NCBI GenBank assembly: GCA_023053545.1
Contig: JAKZAN010000106.1
Coordinates: 1 to 64,000, forward strand
DNA from: Lepidurus packardi
Taxonomy: Eukaryota > Arthropoda > Branchiopoda > Notostraca > Triopsidae
Length of the DNA stretch: 64,000 nt
Direction of reading: 5' to 3'
Under the pieces are notes generated by a model. The model saw only the letters and a program-made list of their open reading frames with translations, had not been told where the DNA came from and searched no databases. Below, piece by piece: positions 45,579-54,807 of this stretch (positions are counted from its first letter, which is position 1; each line of letters begins with the position of its first letter). Position numbers and translations under genes: made by a program.

Positions 45579-46437
45579 AGCTGTGCATTCCGACCTATGG
45601 CGACAAATTTGAACTGGACGCAGCTGAGGTGGAGGCCATCGTTGCTGACTATCTGAAGATGTTGAATCTTGAGTTGGCGGGCCAGGCTTTCAATAAAGCG
45701 AGTCATCGTCGCTGGCTTCACATGAAGATTCCAGACCGGTCACCATCCTCAATAGAGTTCAAGCACGGCAATATCAGTGCAGTGCTCATCGATCTGGGTT
45801 ACCCCTACATTCGTGGTTACCAGCCAAGGTCTAACTACCAGACGCTTTTGCGTGAGGTGGTCGCGTCTCAGCTGACGTGTGCTTCCGACCTTGATGTATT
45901 AGCCTTGGCAGCAGTGCAGCAACCAGCCGTCAGTCCCCTATTGAACGAAATTTCTCAAGTCGAAGTTGATGCCCCTGCGCGCAGGCATGTGGCTGCGGAG
46001 CAAGCGCCGAACAGAGGCTACTTGCCCGTCCAGAGGGACTACTTGGCGCGCGAGTCTGCCAATAGATCGCTTGGTTTGGCGGGCGAGGAGTTCGTGGTTC
46101 AGTACGAGCACTTGCGTCTCAGTCGGCTGGGGGCTCCCCATCTTGCGGATCGTGTTGAGCATGTTTCCCGCACCAAGGGGGACGGTTTGGGATACGACGT
46201 CCTATCCTTTGATGTCACTGTCGTGAGCGCTTCATTGAGGTGAAGACGACCACCTTTGGCAAAGAGACCCCGTTCTTCGTGTCTCAAAATGAATTGAGCT
46301 ACTCCCGGGATGCGGGGTGATCAGTACAGGCTTTGCCGGCTCTTTCAGTTCAGGCAGGTCCGCGAATGTTTTCTTTGCGCGGAGCGCTAGATGCACACTG
46401 CAGCCTCGACCCTGTGACCTTCAGGGCATCGTTTTGA
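45575..46437 (+). pseudogene. DUF3883 (NOV C-terminal-like) protein, about three frameshifts
   Basis: The N-terminal ~150 residues (LELAGQAFNKASHRRWLH, IEFKHGNISAVLIDLGYPYIRGY) form a domain often seen with DUF3883. The C-terminal DUF3883 part has SLGLAGEEFVV, GLGYDVLSFD, then ERFIEVKTTTFGKETPFFVSQNEL and a final FSLRGALDAHCSLDPVTFRASF, spread over three frames. Shifts lie near 46220, 46315 and 46358. DUF3883 has the E-x-K core of a nuclease-like fold and is common in defence loci. The TTG start overlaps the HNH stop. Confidence 0.72.
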
Positions 46438-46501
46438 GTGGCCGAGCAATGGTGTTTTTTATGCTGCTGATGCCGGAAGATTTTGAGCGACAATACCGCC
46501 C

Positions 46502-47585
46502 ATGACCTCAGCCACCGCCCCCAACCTCGCTGCAACTGCCGCTGCAACTGCCGCCGCCCAGACCCTGACCATCACCCGCCCCGACGACTGGCACTTGCAT
46601 GTGCGGGACGGGGAGGCGTTGGCGACTGTGGTGCCGCACACGGCGGCGCAGTTTGGCCGCGCCATCATCATGCCCAACTTGCGCCCGCCGGTGACCACCG
46701 CCGCGCAGGCCGTGGCTTACCGGGAGCGCATTCAGGCGGCGGTGCCGGCGGGTGTGCAGTTCGAGCCTTTGATGACGCTGTACCTGACCGACAACTTGCC
46801 CCCGGCCGAGATCGCTCGTGCCAAGGCGGCCGGTGTGGTGGCGGCCAAGCTGTACCCGGCGGGTGCGACCACCAATTCCGACGCCGGCGTGACGGACCTG
46901 AAGAAAACCTACGCCACGCTCGAAGCCATGCAAAAGGAGGGCTTGCTGCTCTTGGTGCACGGTGAAGTGACCAGCCCGGACATTGACCTGTTTGACCGCG
47001 AAGCGGTGTTCATCGACCAGCAACTCATTCCCCTGCGCCGCGATTTCCCGGAACTCAAAATCGTGTTTGAGCACATCACCACCCGCGAAGCCGCGCAGTA
47101 CGTGCAGTCGGCCGACCGCTTCACGGGCGCGACCATCACGGCGCACCATTTGCTCTACAACCGCAACCGCGATTTTCACGGGCGGCATTCGCCCGCATTA
47201 CTACTGCTTGCCCGTGCTCAAGCGTGAAACGCACCGCCAGGCCTTGGTGCAGGCGGCGACCGGCGGCAACGCCCGCTTTTTCTTGGGCACCGACAGCGCG
47301 CCGCACCCCGCGCATTTGAAAGAGCACGCCAGTGGTTGCGCCGGTTGCTACACCGCGCACGCCGCCATGGAGCTGTATGCCGAAGCCTTTGACGCGGCCG
47401 GCGCGCTGGACCAACTCGAAGCCTTTGCCAGTTTCAATGGCGCCGATTTTTACGGCTTGCCGCGCAACACCGGCCACATCACGCTGGCCAAAACCACCTG
47501 GACGCCGCCGGAGAGCTACACCTTTGGCAACGCCGAACTCAAGCCTTTGCGCTCGGGCGAAAGCCTGCCCTGGCGCCTGCTGTGA
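46502..47585 (+). pseudogene. pyrC: dihydroorotase PyrC, one frameshift
   Basis: This zinc amidohydrolase of pyrimidine synthesis has metal-binding [10 protein letters not shown], the carboxylated-Lys region [27 protein letters not shown] and [10 protein letters not shown], then in the next frame [16 protein letters not shown] and the catalytic [11 protein letters not shown] single extra C at about 47167 separates them. Since pyrC is normally required, a sequencing error is likelier than true loss. Its TGA overlaps the next gene's GTG. Confidence 0.9.
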
Positions 47586-48389
47586 GCGCCGCTGCCTCCG
47601 GGCAGCGACCGACCGCCGCCGCCCCCGACGTAGCGGCCTTGCTGCGCGCCATCAACTGGCAAGCGCCTTGGCTGGTCCATTTGCGCGTTGACGCGCCCTT
47701 GCTGCAAAGCCAGCTCGACGCGGGCGCCACGGTGGCCCAGGCGCTGCATGCCGTGGCGCAGGCGCGGGCCCATGCGGCCCCGGTTCGCTTTGTGGCCCAG
47801 ACTGATTTGCCCCCGGGCCAAGCGTACGAAGACTTCATCTTCAAGACCGGCATGCGTGCCCACCCGCGACAACCTGCACGACCTGTTCAACGGCCTGTGC
47901 TGGCTGCACTTTCCGGCCACCAAGGCGCGGCTGAACCAATTGCAGGCCGGGCAAATTGAAGCGGGCGGCGTGCTGCCCACGCGCGGGCCGGTGCGCGACG
48001 CGCTCACCGTGTTTGACGAAAACGCTGCCTTGTTGCGCGCCCCGGCGCCCTTGTGGGGGGCCTTGCAGGCGCGCGACTGGCAGCGCCTGTTTGTGGACCT
48101 GCGCCCGCTTTGGCAGCAGGCCGAGCTGCTGCTGTTCGGCCATGCCTTGCTCGAAAAGCTGGCCCAGCCGCGCAAGCCCATCACCGCCCATGTGTACCTG
48201 GCCAGCAGCGAGCCAGGCGATGCCGCACTGGACGCCTGGATCGCCAGCGACCTGCAAGCCGAGCGCTTGGCGGGCAAACCCTTTGCGCCTTTGCCGGTGT
48301 TGGGCGTGCCCGGTTGGTGGCCGGCCAATGAAGACGTTTTGTTTTACGTCGACGCCCAGGTGTTTCGCCCGCCTGCGCGTGCGCTGTAG
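47582..48389 (+). pseudogene. DUF3025 family protein, one frameshift
   Basis: This DUF3025 protein of ~268 residues is coupled to pyrC by a GTGA overlap. The N-terminal INWQAPWLVHLR and YEDFIFKTG and the C-terminal CVPTRDNLHDLFNGLCWLHFPATKA are in adjacent frames. One extra base near 47851 explains the split. The end includes DAWIASDLQAERLAGKPFAPLPVLGVPGWW. The function of the family is unknown. Confidence 0.82.
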
Positions 48390-48568
48390 CCTAGCTTCTT
48401 TTGTTGGGCGCCCGTTCAGAGCACGGGCTTGATTTGGGGGAACTCGGCCTCACTTAACGCTCAGACCAATGTAGTCAAAAGACCCCATGAATCCCTGGCC
48501 TTTGCGCCTGCCCTACGCTAAGCCCCGTTAAGCTCTCGTTAGTTAGTCACTTTGGAGTTGTACCTCTT

Positions 48569-49444
48569 ATGAAAAGAATTTTGCTGTTCGTCATGACCAA
48601 CCTCGCCGTGGTTGTGGTGTTGGGCCTGGTGGCCAACTTGTTGGGCGTCAACCGCTTCTTGACGGCCAACGGGCTGAACCTGTCGGCCTTGCTGGGCTTT
48701 GCGCTCATCATGGGTTTTGGCGGCGCCATCATTTCGCTGCTCATCAGCAAGCCCGTGGCCAAGTGGAGCTCGGGCGTGCGCGTCATCGACCAGCCGCAAA
48801 ACGCCGACGAAGCCTGGATCGTCGAGACCGTGCGCCGCCTGGCCGACCGCGCCCAGATCGGCATGCCTGAAGTGGGCATTTTTGAAGGCGCGCCCAACGC
48901 GTTTGCCACCGGCGCTTTTAAAAACTCGGCCTTGGTCGCCGTGTCCACCGGCCTCTTGCAAGGCATGACGCGTGAAGAAATCGAAGCCGTCATTGGCCAC
49001 GAAGTAGCCCACATCGCCAACGGCGACATGGTCACCATGACCTTGATCCAAGGCGTGATGAACACCTTTGTGGTGTTCATCAGCCGCGTGGTGGGCTACG
49101 CGGTCGACAGCTTTTTGCGCAAGGGCGATTCTGAAAACTCAGGCCCCGGCATTGGCTACTACGTCACCACCGTGGTGATGGACATCATCTTGGGCTTTGC
49201 AGCGGCCATGGTCGTGGCCTGGTTCTCGCGCCACCGTGAGTTCCGCGCTGACGCTGGCGCCGCCCAACTGCTGGGCAAGAAGCAACCCATGATCAACGCG
49301 CTGGCCCGCTTGGGTGGCATGGTCCCTGGCGAGTTGCCCAAGTCGGTGCAGTCGCTGGGCATTGGCGGCGGTGTTGGCAAATGGTTCAGCACCCACCCAC
49401 CGATTGAAGAGCGCATTGCCGCGCTGCAAAACGCGCAAGGCTGA
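48569..49444 (+). CDS. htpX: protease HtpX
   Basis: This membrane zinc metalloprotease, involved in quality control of membrane proteins, has 291 residues. It has two N-terminal helices, the zinc motif HEVAH (His144, Glu145, His148), two further helices and the third-ligand region [13 protein letters not shown]. The start follows a weak GGAG site. A bidirectional terminator follows. Confidence 0.95.
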   Translation: MKRILLFVMTNLAVVVVLGLVANLLGVNRFLTANGLNLSALLGFALIMGFGGAIISLLISKPVAKWSSGVRVIDQPQNADEAWIVETVRRLADRAQIGMPEVGIFEGAPNAFATGAFKNSALVAVSTGLLQGMTREEIEAVIGHEVAHIANGDMVTMTLIQGVMNTFVVFISRVVGYAVDSFLRKGDSENSGPGIGYYVTTVVMDIILGFAAAMVVAWFSRHREFRADAGAAQLLGKKQPMINALARLGGMVPGELPKSVQSLGIGGGVGKWFSTHPPIEERIAALQNAQG

Positions 49445-49463
49445 TACCGCTTAGCCCCCACGC

Positions 49464-49500
49464 AAAAGGCCGCCCTGGTTAACGCCAGGGCGGCCTTTTT
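49464..49500. terminator. bidirectional terminator between htpX and the FAD dehydrogenase
   Basis: A long stem (AAGGCCGCCCTGG with CCAGGGCGGCCTT), flanked by A and T runs, serves the two convergent genes. Confidence 0.93.
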
Positions 49501-49521
49501 ATTGGCGTCAGCCGATCGCTG

Positions 49522-51190
49522 TCAGTGCGCGCCGGCCAAGCTCATGGCCACGGCTTCAGCCACTTCAATGCCGTCCACACCCGCCGACAAAATGCCGCCC
49601 GCGTAGCTGGCGCCTTCGCCTGCGGGGTACAGGCCTTTGACGTTCAGGCTTTGAAAGTCGTCACCACGCGTGATGCGCAGCGGCGACGAGGTGCGCGTTT
49701 CCACACCGGTCAGCATGGCGTCGTGCATGTCAAAGCCTTTGATCTGCTTGCCAAAGGCGGGCAGGGCTTCGCGCATGGCGGTGATGGCGTATTCGGGCAG
49801 GGCCTGGGCCAGGTCGGTCAGGTGCACGCCGGGCTTGTATGACGGCTCCACACTGCCCAGCGCGGTAGAAGGCCGCGCCGCCAAAAAGTCGCCGACCAGC
49901 TGGCCGGGCGCTTCGTACGTGCTGCCGCCCAGCGTGAAGGCTTGCGACTCCAGCCGGCGCTGAAAAGCAATACCGGCCAGCGGGTGAACTTCTTGGCCGG
50001 GCTGCACGGACTCGCCCGGCGCGAGGTAGTCGGGCGGCGTGATGCCCACCACGATGCCCGCGTTGGCGTTGCGTTCGTTGCGCGAATACTGGCTCATGCC
50101 GTTGGTGACTACGCGGCCTGTTTCAGAGGTGGCGGCCACCACCGTGCCGCCGGGGCACATGCAAAAGCTGTAGACGCTGCGGCCATTGGCTGCGTGGTGC
50201 ACCAGCTTGTAGTCGGCTGCGCCCAGCAGCGGGTGGCCGGCGTGCTGGCCCAGCCGTGCGCGGTCGATCAGGCCTTGCGGGTGTTCGATGCGAAAGCCAA
50301 TCGAAAACGGCTTGGCCTGCATGTACACGCCGCGCTCATGCAGCATGGCAAAGGTGTCGCGCGCGCTGTGGCCCAGCGCCAGCACCACATGGTCGGCGCG
50401 CAGCGCGTAGCGGCTGCCGTCGGCCAGGTTTTCCACGGTCAGGCCGCGGATGTGCTTGCCGCCGGGGCCGTCTTCCATGTCGATGTCGCTCACTCGCTGC
50501 TCGAAGCGGATCTCGCCGCCCATGGCGATGATTTGCTCGCGCATGTGCTCGACCACTTTGACCAGTTTGAAGGTGCCGATGTGCGGCTTGCTGACCAGCA
50601 AAATTTCTTCAGGCGCGCCGGCCTTGACGAACTCCGTCATGACCTTGCGGCCCAGGTGGCGCGGGTCTTTGATCTGGCTCCAGAGCTTGCCGTCTGAAAA
50701 CGTGCCGGCCCCGCCTTCGCCAAACTGCACGTTGGACTCGGGGTTGAGTTCGCGCTTGCGCCACAGGCCCCAGGTGTCTTTGGTGCGTTCGCGCACTTTT
50801 TTGCCGCGCTCCAACACAATGGGCTTGAACCCCATTTGCGCCAGCAGCAGCGCCGCAAAAATGCCACAAGGCCCAAAGCCCACGACCACTGGCCGCAACT
50901 CGGGCGCTTGCTGGGCCTGCGTGGGCGGGTAGTAGGCCAGGTCGGGCGCTGTGCGGATGTGCGGGTGATTGGGAAAAGCCGCCAACACGCGAGCCTCTAC
51001 AGCAGGGGCCAGCTCTACGTGGGCGATGTAGACGAGCAGCAGTTTTTGCTTGCGGGCGTCGTAGCTGCGTTTGTGGATGTGGTGGGCCCAGCAGCTCGCC
51101 GGGGGCGAGTTGGAGCGTGGTGGCAATCAGGGCTGCCAGCGCTTCGGGCGCGTGGTCGAGCGGGAGCTTGAGCTCGGTGAGGCGAATCAT
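49522..51190 (-). pseudogene. FAD-dependent dehydrogenase (NAD(P)/FAD oxidoreductase), one frameshift near the 5' end
   Basis: This large FAD-dependent protein of ~555 residues has the FAD motif VVVGFGPCGIFAALLLAQMG, FGEGGAGTFSDGKL, and the C-terminal GLYPAGEGASYAGGILSAGVDG. The longest open frame starts at 51126, but the family N-terminus (MIRLTELKLPLDHAPEALAA) begins at ATG 51190 in another frame. One extra G in the run at 51084-51087 accounts for it. The physiological substrate is unknown. Confidence 0.85.
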
Positions 51191-51275
51191 GTCGGTCTGC
51201 TTTCAGGGGATCTGTTTTTCGGATCAGCTGGGCATTTTAGGCGGCGTCCGCCACGGGGCCACGAGGGGCGCCCGG

Positions 51276-51281
51276 CATAAT
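51276..51281 (+). promoter_or_regulatory. -10 box of rnpB
   Basis: CATAAT lies 7 nt before the predicted 5' end of RNase P RNA. The -35 is not obvious. Confidence 0.5.
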
Positions 51282-51288
51282 ACGCAGC

Positions 51289-51616
51289 GTGAAGCACGCC
51301 AGACCGTCGCTGGTGCAATTTGGGAAACCAAGCACTGGAGGAACGTCCGGACTGCACAGGACAGCGTAGGAGGTAATACCTCTCCACCGTGAGGTGAGGA
51401 TCAGAGCAACAGAGACGAGCCGGTTCAGTCCGGGTGAAACGGGCAATCTCTACGCGCAGCAATACCAAGTAGGCCAACGTTGATGTGGTTCCGCAGAGTT
51501 GGCGGGTAGGTAGCATTGAGCCGGGTGGGTGACCCCCGGCCCAGATTAATGACGGTCACGCCGTGTTTTCGCAAGAAGGCCCGGTGCACAAAATCCGGCT
51601 TATCGGCGGGCTTCAC
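51289..51616 (+). ncRNA. rnpB: RNase P RNA (bacterial class A)
   Basis: The catalytic RNA of tRNA 5' processing. Recognised by GAGGAACGTCCGGACT followed by CACAGGACAG (CR-I), CAGAGCAACAGAGA (CR-II/III), and the 3' conserved ATCCGGCTTATCGG. The closing P1 stem pairs GTGAAGC at the 5' end with GCTTCAC at the 3' end, giving about 328 nt. Confidence 0.96.
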
Positions 51617-52090
51617 ACTTATTCTTTGAGTTGGCGGGATGCGCTACATGCCGAGCTAGCGCACGACCTTTGGGAACTTCCCGCATGGCCTGCGAATCTC
51701 CCCGCCTTCCTCTTTCCCCACCGCCTTCTGCTTTCAATGAAAAGTCGTGTCAGCCCGGCAGGACTGAGCCGATTTCGGAGCGAAGCGACATGAGGCACAG
51801 GCCTGCCTGCTGACGCGGCTTTGTTTTCGTCTGCGCTTCTCTTTCTTCGCGACGAGCCGCGCCATATGCAAAGAGTCGGCCATGTGGCTCAGGCTGGGGC
51901 CTCATGTCGCTCCGCTTCGCTCCTCTCCGAAATCGGCCCCAACCTGAGCCACATGGCCGACTTGTTTTTGTTGGGAGGTTGGCAATTCGGGTCGGATTCG
52001 GGATCGGATTCGGGATCGGGATCTGGTGCGCTTTGTTCCTGTTGTGTTCGGCGGTCTGGTTGACGGGGAATTGGCAGGGTCCTAAGATAA
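51617..52090. other. gene-free region with inverted and tandem repeats
   Basis: No gene was found. It holds nested inverted repeats (51768-51962) and a degenerate 12-nt tandem repeat of TCGGATTCGGGA type (about 51991-52023). Confidence 0.6.
51768..51962. repeat. nested inverted repeats
   Basis: A 28-nt pair (51874-51901 and 51935-51962) is inverted with one mismatch around a 33-nt loop. A second pair (51768-51796 and 51899-51937) is also inverted, with about 10 extra bases in the right arm, and shares the loop. Confidence 0.85.
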
Positions 52091-52125
52091 GCATCACGCA
52101 TCATGCATCACGCATCACGCATCAA
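52091..52125. repeat. five 7-nt tandem repeats upstream of the antitoxin gene
   Basis: Units GCATCAC, GCATCAT, GCATCAC, GCATCAC and GCATCAA end 17 nt before the antitoxin start, in the promoter/operator zone. Confidence 0.88.
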
Positions 52126-52142
52126 ACACCGAGGTCAACCCC

Positions 52143-52412
52143 ATGCGCACCACCCTCAGCATTGAAGACGATGTGCTTTACGCCGTCAAAAGCCTGGCGC
52201 GCCGCGAAGGCCGCAGTGTGGGCGAGGTGCTGTCTGACTTGGCGCGCCGTGCCCTGCAAGCACCGCAGGCCAGTGCGGCCCAAGCGGGCTTGGCGGCCAG
52301 CGCCCTGGACGCGCAACTCGCCGCGCTCGGCCACACGCCGTACCGCGCGCCGGGTGTGCAGGTCGTCACCCAGGCGCAGATTGAAGACTTGCGCGAAGCT
52401 GAGGGCGTGTGA
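52143..52412 (+). CDS. ribbon-helix-helix antitoxin (VapB/CopG-like)
   Basis: This 89-residue antitoxin has the N-terminal ribbon-helix-helix MRTTLSIEDDVLYAVKSLARREG followed by GEVLSDLARRAL. The C-terminal tail, which would bind the toxin, ends in QAQIEDLREAEGV. It overlaps the PIN-domain gene by GTGA and is the first gene of the pair, as expected for autoregulated modules. Confidence 0.85.
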   Translation: MRTTLSIEDDVLYAVKSLARREGRSVGEVLSDLARRALQAPQASAAQAGLAASALDAQLAALGHTPYRAPGVQVVTQAQIEDLREAEGV

Positions 52413-52912
52413 GCCGGCGCGCTGCGCCCCAAGCACGGGAGGCGTCGGCCTCTTACGTTGTCGCTGCCGCCCAGACGGGCCTGCGCCTGCTGGACGTGAA
52501 TGTGTTGATTGCGCTGTGCGACGGTCGCCACGAACACCATGAGCAGGTGGCGCACTGGTTTGTGGCCCACGCCGCCGCCGGCTGGGCCAGCTGCCCGCTG
52601 ACGCAAAACGGTGCGATTCGCATCATGAGCGCGCCTGCCTACCCCGGGGCTCGGCCGGTGGCGCAGGTGCTGGCGCAGGTGCAGACGCTGTGCGCCAGTG
52701 CCCACCACCACTTCTGGCCCGACGCCGTCAGCCTGGTGCAGCCCGGCACACTCAACCCCAAACACTTGCTGGGCCACCGGCAATTGACCGACGCTTATTT
52801 GCTGGCCTTGGCCGTGCATCACCGCGGCCAGTTCGTCACGCTAGACGGCGCCATTCCCGTCCAGGCGGTGCAAGGCGGCGAGCCGGGCCACTTTCTGCGC
52901 TTGACCCCCTGA
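52409..52912 (+). CDS. PIN-domain protein (VapC-type toxin)
   Basis: This 167-residue protein has a PIN ribonuclease fold: first catalytic Asp29 in LLDVNVLIAL, the middle segment WASCPLTQNGAIRI typical of the TA-associated subgroup, and later acidic residues in LTDAYLLALA and VTLDGAI. It probably cleaves RNA when free of the antitoxin. GTG start coupled to the antitoxin stop. The motifs look intact. Confidence 0.85.
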   Translation: MSRRAAPQAREASASYVVAAAQTGLRLLDVNVLIALCDGRHEHHEQVAHWFVAHAAAGWASCPLTQNGAIRIMSAPAYPGARPVAQVLAQVQTLCASAHHHFWPDAVSLVQPGTLNPKHLLGHRQLTDAYLLALAVHHRGQFVTLDGAIPVQAVQGGEPGHFLRLTP

Positions 52913-52945
52913 AGGCCCTGACGGGCCCTGAAGGCCTTGCTGGGC

Positions 52946-54589
52946 TCAGAGGTTGAAGCCCGCCAGACTCTGAATGCGCTCCACATGCGCCAGCAAGGAA
53001 CGTTTGGCCACTGGCCAAATGCGCGCGTCCACATCGTCATACGCCTGGGCCACCCAGTCGTCCATGCTGCCGTGGGGCAGGGCTTGCATGACCTTGATGA
53101 TCTTGGCTTCTCGCTTGAGCCGGTGCGCCTTGAGCTGGGCGATTTGCTGCGGCGCTGCACCCAGCACGTAGCCGTGGGCCGGCAAGATGAAGTCGATGCG
53201 GTGTTCTGCGCAAGCGGCGCTCAGCAAGTCCAGCGAGGCCAGGTAGTCGTTCATGTCACCGTCTGGTGGGTCGATCACCGTGGTGCTGCCGTTGAGGATG
53301 TGGTCGCCGCTGAACAGCAAACCGTCTTCCACCAACACCAGGCACAAGTGGTTCGCCGCATGGCCGGGCGTGTGCAAGACCTGCAGCGTGTGCGTGATGC
53401 CGGCCGCGTTGCGCAGCGTCAGCAACTCGCCGTGGGCCAGCGGCCGGTCGGGCGTGAAAGCGCTGTTGGCGCGGGCGGTCGGCTGCGAGGGCAGGCCGAG
53501 GATGGGCGGCGGTGTGGCGCAGCGCGCTTGCAAGGGCTTGGCGCCGGGCGAGTGGTCCGAATGCGAGTGCGTGCAGACGATGAAGCGAATGTCGCCGCCT
53601 GCGGCCTGCCACAAGCGCTCCAAGTGGTCAGCGTCGGCCGGGCCGGGGTCGATGGCAATGAAGCCGGTGCTGGCGTCGCCCACCAAATAACTGTTGGTGC
53701 CGGGGCCGGTCATCACGCCGGGGTTGGGCGCGGTCAGGCGTTGCACGTTTTTCAGCAGGGGCACGGCGCGGCTGGTTTGCCAGTCCAGCGTGTGGACGAT
53801 TTGCCCGTCGGGGCAGGTCAAAGCCAACTCGCCAAACGGGGCTTCGTGCTCCATGTAGCGTGCTTCGCGGCCTTGCAGCAGGCCGGCGCGGGGGCAGCTG
53901 GTGAAGAGCGGCTCGTCGGTCACGGCGCAGGCGTCGAGCACGGCTTGCACCGTGGCGTAGGCCTGCAAGCGTTGCAGCGTGCGGATGGTCGGGAAGATGA
54001 TGAAGAACTGACCGGCTTCGTGCCGTGCCAGCGCGTCGGCCGGGCGCACCCAGACCGGCTCGAACTGCTCGGATTCGTCAGCCACCGGCTCTTGGCCGTC
54101 GGGCATGCGCGCCACCAAAAACGGCACGTCAAAGCGGCGCGGCAAGTCGCGGTCGGTGATCCAGTGGGCCAGCACAAACACCTCGGCGCCGGCCAGCGTG
54201 AGGCCGCGTGCCTGGCACTGCGCGGCAAAAGGCGCTTGGCGGTCGAGCGCGGCGATGTCTTGGGCGTCGGCGTGCGTGCCGTCGGCGCGGCGCGCCAGCA
54301 AGACGCCCAGTTCCTCGAAGCTCTCGCGGATGGCGGCGATGGCCTGCGTCAGCGCCAAGTCTGCTTGCGTGGGCCGCCGGCTGCTGGCGCCATGGGCCTG
54401 CGCGTCGGCCGCGTCAATGCCGCCGCCGGGAAACACATAAGCGCCGGGCGCAAAGCTCGCCGTCATGGAGCGGCGCGTCATCAGCACTTCCAGGCCTTGG
54501 TCGCTGTCGCGCAGCAGCAGCACGGTGGCGGCAGGGCGCAGCGGGGCGGGTTCACGTTGCGGGTACAGGAGCTGGGTGGGGCGGGTCAT
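52946..54589 (-). CDS. NUDIX-metallo-beta-lactamase fold fusion hydrolase
   Basis: This 547-residue protein has two hydrolase domains. The N-terminal part (residues ~20-230) is NUDIX-like, with GGGIDAAD and the REXXEELG-type box RESFEELGVLL. The C-terminal part (~270-547) is a metallo-beta-lactamase fold with CTHSHSDHSPG and the later metal ligands HTPGHAANH and GDHI. The closest analogue known to me is the LACTB2/MBL group. ATG 54589 was preferred over an upstream TTG. Substrates are unknown. Confidence 0.85.
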   Translation of the reverse strand: MTRPTQLLYPQREPAPLRPAATVLLLRDSDQGLEVLMTRRSMTASFAPGAYVFPGGGIDAADAQAHGASSRRPTQADLALTQAIAAIRESFEELGVLLARRADGTHADAQDIAALDRQAPFAAQCQARGLTLAGAEVFVLAHWITDRDLPRRFDVPFLVARMPDGQEPVADESEQFEPVWVRPADALARHEAGQFFIIFPTIRTLQRLQAYATVQAVLDACAVTDEPLFTSCPRAGLLQGREARYMEHEAPFGELALTCPDGQIVHTLDWQTSRAVPLLKNVQRLTAPNPGVMTGPGTNSYLVGDASTGFIAIDPGPADADHLERLWQAAGGDIRFIVCTHSHSDHSPGAKPLQARCATPPPILGLPSQPTARANSAFTPDRPLAHGELLTLRNAAGITHTLQVLHTPGHAANHLCLVLVEDGLLFSGDHILNGSTTVIDPPDGDMNDYLASLDLLSAACAEHRIDFILPAHGYVLGAAPQQIAQLKAHRLKREAKIIKVMQALPHGSMDDWVAQAYDDVDARIWPVAKRSLLAHVERIQSLAGFNL

Positions 54590-54807
54590 GGGCTGATTTT
54601 GAAGCAAAAGTGGCGGCGGTCCGGTTGAGCTGCATCCCCCGCTGAATGACCTTGGCGGCCAGAGCTTGGGTGCAGGCGATGTGTCGGCGGCACGCCTTTC
54701 GAAAAGTGGCTAAGTGTTAACCGCAATGGCTGGCAGGCTGCGCGGTGCCCATACTCAGCGCCAACTTCGCCCGTCTTTTCTGATCGTTTATTTCAAGGGG
54801 TTCTGCC

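Noticed and set aside
48420..48490. Heat-shock (sigma32) promoter for htpX
   Set aside because: CTTGAT- and CCCCAT-like boxes are present but about 55 nt apart, far from the required spacing.
52091..52125. Possible CRISPR-like array
   Set aside because: The repeats are 7 nt with no spacers; no cas genes are present.
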